From positions 1 through 62,899 of the forward strand of contig DASRKB010000198.1 of assembly GCA_035649175.1 (NCBI GenBank): a stretch of DNA of 62,899 nt, given 5' to 3'. Each line of letters starts with the position of its first letter. The first letter of the stretch is position 1. The stretch comes from SCGC-AG-212-J23 sp035649175 (lineage in GTDB: Bacteria > Pseudomonadota > Gammaproteobacteria > Burkholderiales > SG8-39). The position numbers were made by a program, and so were the translations under genes. Shown in pieces: positions 41,721 to 50,249 of this stretch. The notes beneath the pieces were generated by a model, which ran no database searches, was not told the DNA's origin, and saw only the letters and a program-made list of their open reading frames with translations.

Positions 41721-42293
41721 ATGCGCACATTCGCAATAGCATTCCTTGTCCTCTGGCTGATTCCCGCCGCGGCCGCGGATCTCGACAAGCCGGTCATTCT
41801 TGTGGCGAAGCCGAATCTGCACGATCCGCTGTACGGCCAGAGTGTCCTCGTCGTGGCGCCGCTGGGCGCCGGGCAGCACGTCGGCTTCATCATCAATCGC
41901 CCGACCGACCTGACGCTCGGCAAGATGTTCCCCGACCACGCGCCTTCGCAGAAAGTCGTCGATCCGGTGTTCCGCGGCGGACCACTGGAGCCGGGCCTCA
42001 TCTTCGCCCTGGTGCGGCGCCCGACCAGTCCCGGGGGCAATTCCTTCGAGATGATGCCGGGCCTCTACGTCGCCTTCGAGGCCCCGGTTATCGATCGCAT
42101 CATCGAGAACGAGCCGGACCGCGCGCGGTTCATGGCCGGCCTGGTGGCGTGGAGGCCCGGCGAGCTGCGCAGCGAGCTCGAGCTCGGTGCCTGGGACGTG
42201 CTCGACGCTGAGCCGTCCCTCACGATGCGCGGACCTCAAGGCCTGTGGGAGGAGCTTGTGCGCCGCTCTCACAAACTTCGCAACACGATCTAG
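41721..42293 (+). CDS. Exported YqgE/AlgH family protein
   Basis: 190 residues. YqgE/DUF179 pattern: PVILVAKPNLHDPLYGQSVL, GFIINRPTDLTLGKMFP, FRGGPLEPGLIFALVR. Unlike ordinary YqgE/AlgH, which is cytoplasmic, it begins with a signal peptide (IAFLVLWLIPAAAADLDK, cleavage near 19). The function of the family is obscure. An STAS-like gene starts 14 bp downstream. Confidence 0.85.
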   Translation: MRTFAIAFLVLWLIPAAAADLDKPVILVAKPNLHDPLYGQSVLVVAPLGAGQHVGFIINRPTDLTLGKMFPDHAPSQKVVDPVFRGGPLEPGLIFALVRRPTSPGGNSFEMMPGLYVAFEAPVIDRIIENEPDRARFMAGLVAWRPGELRSELELGAWDVLDAEPSLTMRGPQGLWEELVRRSHKLRNTI

Positions 42294-42306
42294 CACGGGC
42301 GCCGCG

Positions 42307-42657
42307 ATGGAACCATCGGTAGTCGACCGCGGCTCCTACATCGAGGTGGAAATCGGCCTGCCGAGCCTGTGCGGCGCCGGATTCATCGATGTCCTCGTCC
42401 ACGCAGCCGGCCGCTTCGGTCCAAAGCCGTTTCTCGTGCTGTGCGATGACCCCCGGAACGAGATGAACTTCGACGACGCATACAGGATCGGCGTGGACAT
42501 CTCCAGGCGCCTTCCGAGGCAGGGAGTCGCGATCGTGCTGCGCGGGCGTCGCACCTCAGACGCAGAGCATTTCACCGAGCTGGTCGCGGCCAATCGTGGA
42601 GCTCGCGTGCGGTACTTTCAGGATGTCGCTCTGGCGCTGTCCTGGTTGATACGCTAG
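42307..42657 (+). CDS. STAS/SpoIIAA-like hypothetical protein
   Basis: 116 residues. The plan ϕ-E-V-E-ϕ…ILVDARG-like stretch (KPFLVLCDDPRNEMNFDDAY), then GVAIVLRGRRTSDAEHFTEL and FQDVALALSWL, is that of SpoIIAA-like STAS domains with a C-terminal helix. It follows the exported YqgE-like gene on the same strand. No catalytic motif; likely a binding or partner protein. Confidence 0.6.
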   Translation: MEPSVVDRGSYIEVEIGLPSLCGAGFIDVLVHAAGRFGPKPFLVLCDDPRNEMNFDDAYRIGVDISRRLPRQGVAIVLRGRRTSDAEHFTELVAANRGARVRYFQDVALALSWLIR

Positions 42658-42700
42658 CGCTACCGCCGTCAGGAACCCCAGCTCGCGTGGCAACCAGCAC

Positions 42701-43519
42701 TCAAAGATCAAACTGAACCGACACGCCGGCGTAGGAAATACTGTGGCGGTGGTACTGGCCGAACGGGGCCGGACCGTCGAAGGCTTCGAGGAGGACGGTG
42801 AGCCCGCGGCGCGCCGGCCAAGCCCGCCCGAACTCGAGGCCGAGCTTGGCGCTGACGCCGGCGCGCCAGTCGGTGTCTTCGAACCACTTCAGGTCGACGC
42901 CGCCGACCAGTCTTCCTCCGAGGAGCGCACGGCCGGCGTAGTCGAACCCCGCCTGGAGGCCGGCCTTCTTCGCGCCCTCCAGGTCGGTGCTGACGATGTA
43001 CGAGCCTCCTGCATAGGGTCGCCAGCCGCCGCGCTCCCAGCCGAGCACGAGGTCGAGCGCCTCGTAGCTGAGATCGATGCGTTCCGGCGCGCCGCCGTTG
43101 AGGATGATCTCGTCTCCCAGGTGCGAGCTCTGGTGGAAGACCCTGGCGCGGGCGGAGAACTCCCCGCGCTTGTAGGAAAGCGGAAAACCGAAGCGGAAGT
43201 CGGTATTGATGAGATCGTCGGAAGCGGCGTCCAGGTCAAACTGCGAGAACACGGCGCCGAAGACACCGGCCTGCCAACCCTCGCCCGCGCTCTCGCCGGG
43301 CCAGCGGTACAGCCCGAAAGTCGCGCCGCCGCCGACCGAGGCGGCGGTGAGCCGGTCCGATGATCTCTCCACGCTCAGCACGCTGATGAAGAATCGCGGC
43401 TCCATCGGATCGGCAAGCAGGGGCCGGAACACGTCGCCGGCGGGGAAGGTCTCTGCGTAGGCGGCGGCCGGTCCGGACATGGCGGCGACGATTGCGGCAA
43501 AAGGCGCGAGACGGCGCAT
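42701..43519 (-). CDS. Outer-membrane β-barrel protein, DUF1207 family
   Basis: 272 residues with signal peptide (cleavage after AAAYA, near 22). The mature start FPAGDVFRPLLADPMEPRFFIS is the DUF1207 hallmark. Alternating amphipathic strands and a terminal Phe-Asp-Leu follow, suited to an outer-membrane barrel of about 10-12 strands. Function unknown. Convergent with the STAS-like gene. Confidence 0.85.
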   Translation of the reverse strand: MRRLAPFAAIVAAMSGPAAAYAETFPAGDVFRPLLADPMEPRFFISVLSVERSSDRLTAASVGGGATFGLYRWPGESAGEGWQAGVFGAVFSQFDLDAASDDLINTDFRFGFPLSYKRGEFSARARVFHQSSHLGDEIILNGGAPERIDLSYEALDLVLGWERGGWRPYAGGSYIVSTDLEGAKKAGLQAGFDYAGRALLGGRLVGGVDLKWFEDTDWRAGVSAKLGLEFGRAWPARRGLTVLLEAFDGPAPFGQYHRHSISYAGVSVQFDL

Positions 43520-43619
43520 GAGCCCAGTGTCAGCCCAGGCTTTTTCAAGTTTGTGTCGCGACCCGGTTGCGGCATTTCAATCGCAACGTCGCTCTGGCGA
43601 TCAGTGGAAAGACTTCCGC

Positions 43620-44168
43620 CTAGCGGAGATGGAACGAGGCCACCGCGTTGCGCAGCGCACTGAGGCCGAACGAGGCGTCCTGGATGACGCCGTTGAGGTA
43701 GAAGGTCGGCGTGGCTCGTACGCCGCTGCGATTCCCGCCGTCGATATGCTCGCGCACGCGTCGGAGGTGAATTCGCGCCTCCATCTCCGCGTCGTAGCGC
43801 ACGAGGTCGAGGCCGAGCCGCCCGGCGTAGCCGCGAAGCTGGTGGAGCTCGAGACGCGCCTGGTTTTCGAACAGAAGGTCGTGCATCTCCCAGAAGAGTC
43901 CCTGCGCGCCAGCGGCCTCGGCGGCAAGCGCCGCGTCGAGCGCATGCGGATGCACTCCCTCGAGGGGAAAGTGGCGAAACGCCACCCGCAGGCTCGGGAA
44001 GCGCCGCAAGAGCAGCTTCACCGCGGGCGCCGCCTGCCTGCAGTTTGGGCACTCGAAGTCACCATACTCGACCAGCGTCAGCGGAGCTTGCGGAGGCCCG
44101 AGCAGATGGTCGGCCGCGCCTACCGGCCTGACGAGTTCGAAGCTCACCCGGTACGACGGCTTTCCCAT
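43620..44168 (-). CDS. DsbA-like thioredoxin-fold oxidoreductase
   Basis: 182 residues. Thioredoxin fold with Cys40-Pro-Asn-Cys43 in YGDFECPNCRQA, the DsbA-like helical insert, and cis-Pro in GVRATPTFYLNG near 152. It has no signal peptide, unlike DsbA, so a cytoplasmic role (DSBA-like or FrnE-like) is probable. The preceding small lipoprotein gene overlaps its start by 25 bp. Confidence 0.88.
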   Translation of the reverse strand: MGKPSYRVSFELVRPVGAADHLLGPPQAPLTLVEYGDFECPNCRQAAPAVKLLLRRFPSLRVAFRHFPLEGVHPHALDAALAAEAAGAQGLFWEMHDLLFENQARLELHQLRGYAGRLGLDLVRYDAEMEARIHLRRVREHIDGGNRSGVRATPTFYLNGVIQDASFGLSALRNAVASFHLR

Positions 44169-44296
44169 GGGGGCGTATCCTCGAACCAGCAGAATCCGGA
44201 ATCGGGCAGGCAGTGGCGGTACGGACCTCGCGGCTCAGGTAGGTTACAGGCGGAGGCGACGAGGACGACAAAAGTAAGTGCAAGGCCAAGCTTCAT
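44144..44296 (-). CDS. Small lipoprotein
   Basis: 50 residues: lipobox LVASAC with lipidated Cys17, then a short mature part with two more cysteines (RHCLPDSGFCWFED). Start ATG 44296. It overlaps the DsbA-like gene by 25 bp, suggesting coupling. Function unknown. Confidence 0.6.
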   Translation of the reverse strand: MKLGLALTFVVLVASACNLPEPRGPYRHCLPDSGFCWFEDTPPWESRRTG

Positions 44297-44590
44297 GAAC
44301 GGAGTTCCCGTAGAGGTCGACGTGCACAGGATGTGCGGGAAACGTATCTTCCGCACTTCAACACTGCTACAGCCGACACGCGCCTCGGCTGGGTAGCGGG
44401 GGATATTCGCGGGGTATCGGCGCGCGCTACAGTCGACGAACGTCTGTCAACGGCTAGGGACGTCGTAAGGCTGATTCCCGCCGCCTCCACCAGCGCCCTC
44501 GACACGCGGCTCGCTAATTCGCATCCTCAAGCCGCCTCATTAATGACTGCTTTCGGGCCGAAAGCGGCCGTTGGCAAAAGGCGGATGCGC
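44297..44590. other. Intergenic region without clear feature
   Basis: About 290 bp between the small lipoprotein start and the racemase stop. The only reading frame (plus, from 44333) has an unconvincing protein composition and no ribosome-binding site. I see no repeat, RNA or clear promoter. Confidence 0.4.
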
Positions 44591-45253
44591 CTAGCTGCCG
44601 GTCCAGTTTAGGCGCACACGTCCGATCGCCATGGCGACCGCGGCCTGCGTAGGCTCTACCACCGGGATGCCGATCTCGTCCTGCAGCGGCTTGCGGTAGC
44701 GCGCCATGCCGGCGCAGCCCATGACGACGACGTCGGCGCCGTGGTCCTGGCGCAGTGCCTTGCCGACCTCGACCATCCGGCCGAAGGTTTTCTTCTCGTC
44801 GGAGAGCTCGACGACCGGGATGCCGACCGGCAGCTCGGCGGCGAGGCGGTCGCTCAGGCCCATCGCCCCGACGTAGCGCAGGTGGCGGGGGATGGACTTC
44901 TGCAGGATGGCGATGACCCCGAAGCGGTGGCCGAGGGTCAGCGCGGTGAGGATGCCGCATTCCGAGATGCCGAGCACCGGCTTCTTCGTGGCTTCGCGCG
45001 CCGAGTGCAGGCCCGGATCGCTGTAGCAGGCGATGACGAACGCGGCGTATTGCTGTTCATTCCTTTGAATCAAGGACAACAAAGGCGAAACGACGCCATC
45101 GACGTGCTGCTGGGTTTCGATGCCGGGCGGGCCTTCCTTGAGGGTGACGCAGTCGATGCCGGGGCCGCCGGGGATGCGCAGCGGCTCGACTGCCTCGTCG
45201 ATGCCGCGCGTCACGGCCTCTGTCGAATTGGGGTTGACGACCAGTATGCGCAT
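44591..45253 (-). CDS. Hydantoin racemase / Asp-Glu racemase family
   Basis: 220 residues. Two catalytic cysteines: Cys76 in VIACYSDPGL and Cys180 in VVMGCAGMARY, the arrangement of hydantoin racemase (HyuE/HyuA-type) rather than glutamate racemase. MRILVVNPNSTEAV is the standard opening. It racemises 5-monosubstituted hydantoins, which would feed the hydantoinase and D-carbamoylase at 8.7-11.1 kb. Divergent from the amino-acid ABC importer with 52 bp between starts. Confidence 0.88.
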   Translation of the reverse strand: MRILVVNPNSTEAVTRGIDEAVEPLRIPGGPGIDCVTLKEGPPGIETQQHVDGVVSPLLSLIQRNEQQYAAFVIACYSDPGLHSAREATKKPVLGISECGILTALTLGHRFGVIAILQKSIPRHLRYVGAMGLSDRLAAELPVGIPVVELSDEKKTFGRMVEVGKALRQDHGADVVVMGCAGMARYRKPLQDEIGIPVVEPTQAAVAMAIGRVRLNWTGS

Positions 45254-45268
45254 GAGGTCATCAGATCA

Positions 45269-45274
45269 TACAAT
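45269..45274 (+). promoter_or_regulatory. Candidate -10 box for the amino-acid ABC operon
   Basis: TACAAT, 5 of 6 to consensus, lies 31 bp before the binding-protein ATG in the divergent intergenic region. No clear -35 hexamer at 17 bp, so an activator may be needed. A strong AGGAGGAGG Shine-Dalgarno follows. Confidence 0.4.
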
Positions 45275-45305
45275 CGTCCTACCAATTCCAGGAGGAGGGT
45301 TTCAG

Positions 45306-46154
45306 ATGATGCACCGCCGCGTTGCCCTGTTGACCATAGCCGCGCTGTTCTGCGCCGGCTCCGCCATCGCCCAGTCCAAGAAGCCGCCGCTGCGCACCGG
45401 CGTCGACGGCACCTTCGCGCCGCACGCCATGCCGAAGCTGGGCGGCGGCACCGAGGGGTTCCAGATCGACCTCTTCACCGAGGTCGCGAGGCGCATGGGC
45501 CGCGAGATCATCATCGACAGCGTGAGCTTCTCCACCCTGATCCCGGGCATGCTTTCGGGCCGCTACGACTTCATCGCGGCGCCCACCACGGTGACCAAGG
45601 AGCGCGCCGAGCAGATGCTCTTCACCGCCGGCTATCTCTGGACCGCGTACCAGTTCGGCATCAAGAAGGGCTCCAAGCCGATCAAGGGCTGGGCGGACCT
45701 CAAGGGCAAGGTCGTATCGGTCAACAAGGGCACGCCCTACGAGACGCTTAGCAAGAAAATGGGCGAGCAGTACGGCTTCACCGTGCAGGCCTACGACACG
45801 CAGCCCGACGCGACGCAGGCGGTGCTCTCCGGGCGCGCCTACGCGACGCTCGGCGGCAACACCACCATCGTCTACGCCGCGAGCAAGAACAAGCAGTTCG
45901 TCGCCGACCTCGAGCTGAAGGACACGCGAGCGCACTGGGGAGCGCCCTTCCCCAAGCAGAACGTCGCGCTGAGGAACGAGATGCAGGACGTGCTCAACTG
46001 CATGAAGAAGGACGGCACTATCGCGAAGCTGTCGGAGAAGTGGTTCGGCAGGAAGCCGGGGCCGGATTCCCTCGAGCGCGTGATCACGCCGGGCTATGGC
46101 GTGCCGGGCATGCCGGGCTACGACCCGACCCCGCATAACCTGAAGTGCAGTTAG
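45306..46154 (+). CDS. Periplasmic amino-acid ABC binding protein (family 3)
   Basis: 282 residues with a signal peptide ending near SAIAQSKK (residue 23). PF00497-type: GTEGFQIDLFTEVARRMG, the ligand-binding DFIAAPTTVTKERAEQML near 95 and ATQAVLSGRAYATLGG near 172. It binds a polar amino acid or similar; with the racemase next door a carbamoyl/D-amino acid is conceivable. First gene of a four-gene importer operon. Confidence 0.9.
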   Translation: MMHRRVALLTIAALFCAGSAIAQSKKPPLRTGVDGTFAPHAMPKLGGGTEGFQIDLFTEVARRMGREIIIDSVSFSTLIPGMLSGRYDFIAAPTTVTKERAEQMLFTAGYLWTAYQFGIKKGSKPIKGWADLKGKVVSVNKGTPYETLSKKMGEQYGFTVQAYDTQPDATQAVLSGRAYATLGGNTTIVYAASKNKQFVADLELKDTRAHWGAPFPKQNVALRNEMQDVLNCMKKDGTIAKLSEKWFGRKPGPDSLERVITPGYGVPGMPGYDPTPHNLKCS

Positions 46155-46185
46155 TAGTCGAGGCGTGGGGTTAGTAGTCGAGGCG
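46150..46185 (+). repeat. 20-bp-period tandem duplication at a gene junction
   Basis: GTTAGTAGTCGAGGCG occurs at 46150-46165 and again at 46170-46185. The first copy holds the binding-protein stop (TAG 46152-46154); the GTG start of the ATPase gene is at 46165. A simple recent duplication that re-spaced the junction, probably with little effect on the proteins. Confidence 0.7.
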
Positions 46186-46902
46186 CGTGGCCTCCACAAG
46201 CATTTCGGCGCGCTTCATGTCCTGAGGGGCGTCGACCTCCTGCTGGCGGAGCGCGAGCTGGTGTTCGTGATCGGGCCCTCGGGCTCGGGGAAGTCGACGC
46301 TGCTGCGCTGCCTGAACCGGCTGGAGGAGCCGTCCTCGGGCAGCGTGATCGTGGACGGCGTCGACCTGCTGCATCCGCGCACCAACATCAACCACGCGCG
46401 GCAGCGCATCGGCATGGTGTTCCAGTCTTTCAACCTCTATCCGCACATGACCGCGCTCGGCAACGTCACGCTCGCGCTGCGCAAGGTGGCGGGCAAGTCG
46501 CGCGCCGAGGCGGACGAGGTGGGCCGCGCCGCCCTCGCGCGCGTCGGCCTCGCCGACCGCGCCGGCCACAAGCCGGGCGAGCTCTCCGGCGGACAGCAGC
46601 AGCGGGTGGCGATCGCGCGCGCGATCGCGCTCGAGCCTCGCGTCATGCTCTTCGACGAGCCCACCAGCGCCCTCGACCCCGAGCTCGTCGGCTCCGTTCT
46701 CGGCGTAATGCGCGACCTGCGCGAGAGCGGCATGGCGATGGTGGTGGTGAGCCACGAGATGGGCTTCGCGCGCAACGCGGCGGACCGTGTCCTCTTCATG
46801 GACCACGGCGTCGTCGTCGAGGAGGGGCCGCCGCGGGCGATCTTCGAGGCCCCCGCCCAGGAGCGCACGCGGGCATTCATCAGCCAGATCCAGAAGCATT
46901 GA
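46165..46902 (+). CDS. Amino-acid ABC transporter ATP-binding protein
   Basis: 245 residues from GTG. Walker A GPSGSGKST near 38, Q-loop VFQSFNLYPHM near 85, signature LSGGQQQRVAIARA near 138, Walker B VMLFDEPTSALDPE near 157, His-loop VSHEMGFARNAADR. This is the GlnQ/HisP-type polar amino acid ATPase. It works with the two permeases that follow. Confidence 0.94.
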   Translation: MGLVVEARGLHKHFGALHVLRGVDLLLAERELVFVIGPSGSGKSTLLRCLNRLEEPSSGSVIVDGVDLLHPRTNINHARQRIGMVFQSFNLYPHMTALGNVTLALRKVAGKSRAEADEVGRAALARVGLADRAGHKPGELSGGQQQRVAIARAIALEPRVMLFDEPTSALDPELVGSVLGVMRDLRESGMAMVVVSHEMGFARNAADRVLFMDHGVVVEEGPPRAIFEAPAQERTRAFISQIQKH

Positions 46903-46915
46903 TGTCCCGCATTTG

Positions 46916-47596
46916 ATGTCTAACTGGGAACGCTTCCTCGACACCTTCTTCAACACGAAGGTGATGGCGAAGTACGCCCCGGACATCGCCTACGGCATGC
47001 TGGTCACGGTCGAGCTCGCGGCGCTCGTCATCATCACCGGGCTCGCCGCCGGGCTGGCGCTCGCGCTCTTTCGCAGCCTGGGCTTCCGGCCCGCCAACCT
47101 GCTCCTCGTCTTCGTCGTCGACCTGTTCCGCGCGCTGCCGCCGCTCGTCATCATCGTTTTCATCTACTTCGGCCTGCCTGCCGTCGACCTGTCGCCCTCG
47201 GCCTTCGTCTCGACGTGGCTCTCGCTGATGTTCGTGCTGATGGCCTTCTCCGAGGAGATCTTCTGGGCCGGCATCGCCTCGATTCCCAAGGGGCAGTGGG
47301 AGGCGGCGCGCTCGACCGGCCTTTCCTTCGGCCAGACGCTGCTGAACGTGGTGTTGCCGCAGGCGATCCGCCTCACCATCCCGCCGCTCACCAATCGGAC
47401 GATAGCGATCACCAAGGGGACCGCGCTCGGCAGCGTCGTCGCGCTGAACGAGATCCTCGGCATGGCCTCGTCGGCGGTGTCGAACAGCTACAACCCCTCG
47501 CCGCTTACCCTCGGCGCGGCGGCGTACCTGGTCCTCTTCCTGCCGATGGTGATCGTGGGCCGCTGGCTCGAGACGCGGATGCGCTGGAAGCGCTGA
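46916..47596 (+). CDS. Amino-acid ABC transporter permease 1
   Basis: 226 residues, five to six membrane segments. HisMQ/GlnP-type loop EAARSTGLSFGQTLLNVVLPQAIR near 124, and VDLFRALPPLVIIVF near 65. Start at ATG 46916 (a TTG lies one codon before). A heterodimeric permease with the next gene, 3 bp downstream. Confidence 0.92.
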   Translation: MSNWERFLDTFFNTKVMAKYAPDIAYGMLVTVELAALVIITGLAAGLALALFRSLGFRPANLLLVFVVDLFRALPPLVIIVFIYFGLPAVDLSPSAFVSTWLSLMFVLMAFSEEIFWAGIASIPKGQWEAARSTGLSFGQTLLNVVLPQAIRLTIPPLTNRTIAITKGTALGSVVALNEILGMASSAVSNSYNPSPLTLGAAAYLVLFLPMVIVGRWLETRMRWKR

Positions 47597-47599
47597 CCC

Positions 47600-48262
47600 A
47601 TGCTCGAGACCTTCTTCAACACCGACATCATCGGCGCCGCCTGGAAGATCATCCTCGCCGGGCTCGGCAACACCGTGCTGCTGTCGGTCATCGTCGTGCC
47701 GCTCGGCCTGTTCGGCGGGCTGATCCTCAGCCTGCTCGCCGGCGTGCGCAATCCTCTGGTGCGCTGGCCGCTCATGGCGTGGGTCGACTTCTTCCGCGCC
47801 TTCCCGCCGCTCGTGCTGCTCATCTTCCTCTTCGCCGGATTGCCGTTCGCAGGCCTCGAGCTCGGCGGCTTCGCCTGCGTCTGCATCGCCTTCTTCCTCA
47901 ACACCGGCGCCTACTACGGCGAGATCCTGCGCGCCGGCATCGAGTCGATCCCCCAGGGCCAGATCGATGCCGCCCGCAGCACCGGCATCGGCCGCATCCA
48001 GACCATGATCTACGTCGTCCTGCCGCAGGCCGTGCGCAACGTGCTCCCCGACCTGCTCTCCAACACGCTCGAAGTCGTGAAGCTGACCTCGCTGGGCAGC
48101 GTCGTCGCCATGCCCGAGCTTCTCTTCCAGGCGCGCCAAGCGCAAAGCCTGACCTACAACCCCACGCCCATCGTCGTCGCCGCCATCATCTATTTCGTGA
48201 TGCTCTGGCCGCTCGTGCGGCTACTGAGCCGGCTCGAGAACCGGGTTCTCGCGCGCGCCTAG
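47600..48262 (+). CDS. Amino-acid ABC transporter permease 2
   Basis: 220 residues, five to six membrane segments. Motifs FFRAFPPLVLLIFLFAGLPF near 63 and DAARSTGIGRIQTMIYVVLPQAVRN near 122. It is related to the preceding permease by old duplication and completes the importer. The methyltransferase gene follows 3 bp after its stop. Confidence 0.92.
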   Translation: MLETFFNTDIIGAAWKIILAGLGNTVLLSVIVVPLGLFGGLILSLLAGVRNPLVRWPLMAWVDFFRAFPPLVLLIFLFAGLPFAGLELGGFACVCIAFFLNTGAYYGEILRAGIESIPQGQIDAARSTGIGRIQTMIYVVLPQAVRNVLPDLLSNTLEVVKLTSLGSVVAMPELLFQARQAQSLTYNPTPIVVAAIIYFVMLWPLVRLLSRLENRVLARA

Positions 48263-48265
48263 GAA

Positions 48266-48805
48266 ATGTTCAGGGACGGTCCGCTCACCCGCAGGGCATC
48301 GGAAACGATCCGCTACGGCACCGGCCGCTGCGCTCTCGGGGCGCTGCTCGTCGCGTCGAGCGCGCGGGGGATCGTCTCCATCATGGTGCGGGACACGCCG
48401 TCGCAGCTCATCCGCGACATCGGCGCGCGATTTCCCAAGGCAAACCTGGTCCGCGACGAGAAAGGCAGCAAAGCCACGGTCGCGAAGGTCGCGAGGTACA
48501 TCGCCGCGCCTTTCCGCCCTTTCCCGCTGCCGCTCGATATCCGCGGCACCGAGCTGCAGCAGCGCGTGTGGAGCGAGGTTCGCAAGATTCCCTTCGGCGA
48601 GACCTCCACCTACGCGAGGATCGCCCAGGCGATCGGCTCGCCGAGGGCGATCCGCGCGGTCGCGAGCGCCTGCTCGCGGAGCTGGTTCGCCTTTGCGATG
48701 CCGTGCCACAGGGTGCTGCACACCGGGCCTCCCCGCGGAGGCCGGCAGTACGATTGGGTGGACTATGAAAGAAAACTTCGACGTAATCGTGGTCGGCGCC
48801 GGTAA
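48266..48805 (+). CDS. ogt: Methylated-DNA-[protein]-cysteine methyltransferase
   Basis: 179 residues. DNA-repair domain in the C-terminal half: GTELQQRVWSEVRKIPFGET, arginine-finger helix SPRAIRAVASACSRSWFAF, acceptor Cys147 in AMPCHRVL. It removes O6-alkyl from guanine in a suicide reaction. The family phrase around the active site is AVGxAxxxNP in most members but AVASACSRSW here. The 3' 41 bp overlap the flavoprotein gene. An odd neighbour for a transporter operon. Confidence 0.88.
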   Translation: MFRDGPLTRRASETIRYGTGRCALGALLVASSARGIVSIMVRDTPSQLIRDIGARFPKANLVRDEKGSKATVAKVARYIAAPFRPFPLPLDIRGTELQQRVWSEVRKIPFGETSTYARIAQAIGSPRAIRAVASACSRSWFAFAMPCHRVLHTGPPRGGRQYDWVDYERKLRRNRGRRR

Positions 48806-50249
48806 TGCGGCGCTCTGCGCGGCGATCTCCGCGCGAGAACAGGGCGCGCGCAAGGTGCTGGTGCTGGAGAAGGCGCCGATCGAGGAGCGCGGCGGCAACT
48901 CGCTTTTCACCGCCGGCGGCTTCCGCTTCGTGCACGAGGGTCTCGAGGACCTGCGGCGCGACATCCTCGACGACCTGTCGGAGGCCGAGGCGAGCCAGAT
49001 CGTGCTGCCGGTGCTGCGCAAGGAGGACTACCTCGAGGACCTGCGGCGCGTGACCGAAGGGCAGACCGACGACACGCTCTCCGAGCTGCTCGTCGGCCGA
49101 TCGCGCGAGACCATGAGCTGGATGCGTGCGAACCGCGTGCGCTTCATCCCGATGTTCGGCCGTCAGTCCTTCAAGGTCGAGGGCAAGCATCACTTCTACG
49201 GCGGGGTGAACATCGAGGCGGTGGGTGGCGGCTGGGGCCTCGTCGACCAGCTCATCAAGCAGGCCGAGCGCCTCGGCGTCGAGATCCGCTACGGGACCGC
49301 CCTGAGAAGGCTGCTGCAGGACCGCTCGGGAGCGCTCACCGGCGTGTACGTCATGGGGCCCGAAGGCTACGCGGACATCGCCGGCCGCAATATGGTGCTA
49401 GCCTGCGGCGGCTTCGAGGCCAACCCGGAGATGCGCGTTCGCTACTACGGACCGGGCTGGGAGTCCTGCCGGGTGCGCGGCACGCGCTACAACACCGGCG
49501 ACGGCTTGCGCGCCGCGCTCGAGATCGACGCGCAGGCTTTCGGCGGCTGGTCGACCTGCCACGCGGTGCAGTGGGATATCAGCGCCCCGCCCTTCGGCGA
49601 CCGCGTGGTGCTCGACAACTTCCAGAAGCACTCCTACCCACTCGGCATCATCGTCAACCTGGACGGCGAGCGCTTCGTCGACGAGGGCGCGGACTACCGC
49701 AACCACACCTACGCCAGGTACGGGCGCGAGGTGATGAAGCAGCCCAAGCGCACCGCGGTGCAGATCTTCGACTCGAGGACCATCGGCATGGTGCGCGACG
49801 AGTACCGCATCAAGCAGGTGACCCGGGCCGAGGCGCCGACGCTGGAGGCGCTGGCGGCGGAGATCGGCATCGACGCCGGGGGCCTCGCGCGCACCGTGCG
49901 CGAGTTCAACGCCGCCTGCCGGCCGGGCAAGTACAACCCCGCGATCCTCGACGGCGTGCGCACCGAGGGCGTCACGCCGCCGAAGTCGAACTGGGCGCTG
50001 CCGATCGACAAGCCGCCCTATACCGGCTTCGTCGTCACCTGCGGCATCACCTTCTCGTTCGGCGGCCTGCGCATCAACGAGCGCTGCGAGGTGCAGGATA
50101 CGAGCGACCGCGCCATCCCGGGGCTCTATGCCGCCGGCGAGATCGTGGGCGGCATCTTCTACGAGAACTACCTCGGCGGCGCCGGCCTCATGTCGGGCGC
50201 CGTCTTCGGCCGCATCGCCGGCGCGAGCGCCGCGCAGCGCGGCGGCTAG
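48765..50249 (+). CDS. FAD-dependent fumarate reductase-type flavoprotein (TcuA-like)
   Basis: 494 residues. FAD Rossmann VIVVGAGNAALCAAISARE at 8-26, glycine-rich EERGGNSLFTAGGFRF, and C-terminal YAAGEIVGGIFYENYLGGAGLMSG. This is the soluble fumarate reductase/tricarballylate dehydrogenase/KSTD superfamily without heme. It probably oxidises or reduces a C-C bond next to a carboxylate or ketone. The start lies inside the ogt 3' end; the stop overlaps the convergent AraC gene by 4 bp. Confidence 0.87.
   Translation: MKENFDVIVVGAGNAALCAAISAREQGARKVLVLEKAPIEERGGNSLFTAGGFRFVHEGLEDLRRDILDDLSEAEASQIVLPVLRKEDYLEDLRRVTEGQTDDTLSELLVGRSRETMSWMRANRVRFIPMFGRQSFKVEGKHHFYGGVNIEAVGGGWGLVDQLIKQAERLGVEIRYGTALRRLLQDRSGALTGVYVMGPEGYADIAGRNMVLACGGFEANPEMRVRYYGPGWESCRVRGTRYNTGDGLRAALEIDAQAFGGWSTCHAVQWDISAPPFGDRVVLDNFQKHSYPLGIIVNLDGERFVDEGADYRNHTYARYGREVMKQPKRTAVQIFDSRTIGMVRDEYRIKQVTRAEAPTLEALAAEIGIDAGGLARTVREFNAACRPGKYNPAILDGVRTEGVTPPKSNWALPIDKPPYTGFVVTCGITFSFGGLRINERCEVQDTSDRAIPGLYAAGEIVGGIFYENYLGGAGLMSGAVFGRIAGASAAQRGG

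Noticed and set aside
44333..44611. 92-codon plus-strand frame upstream of the racemase
   Set aside because: No ribosome-binding site, no domain-like phrase, and it overlaps the racemase 3' end.
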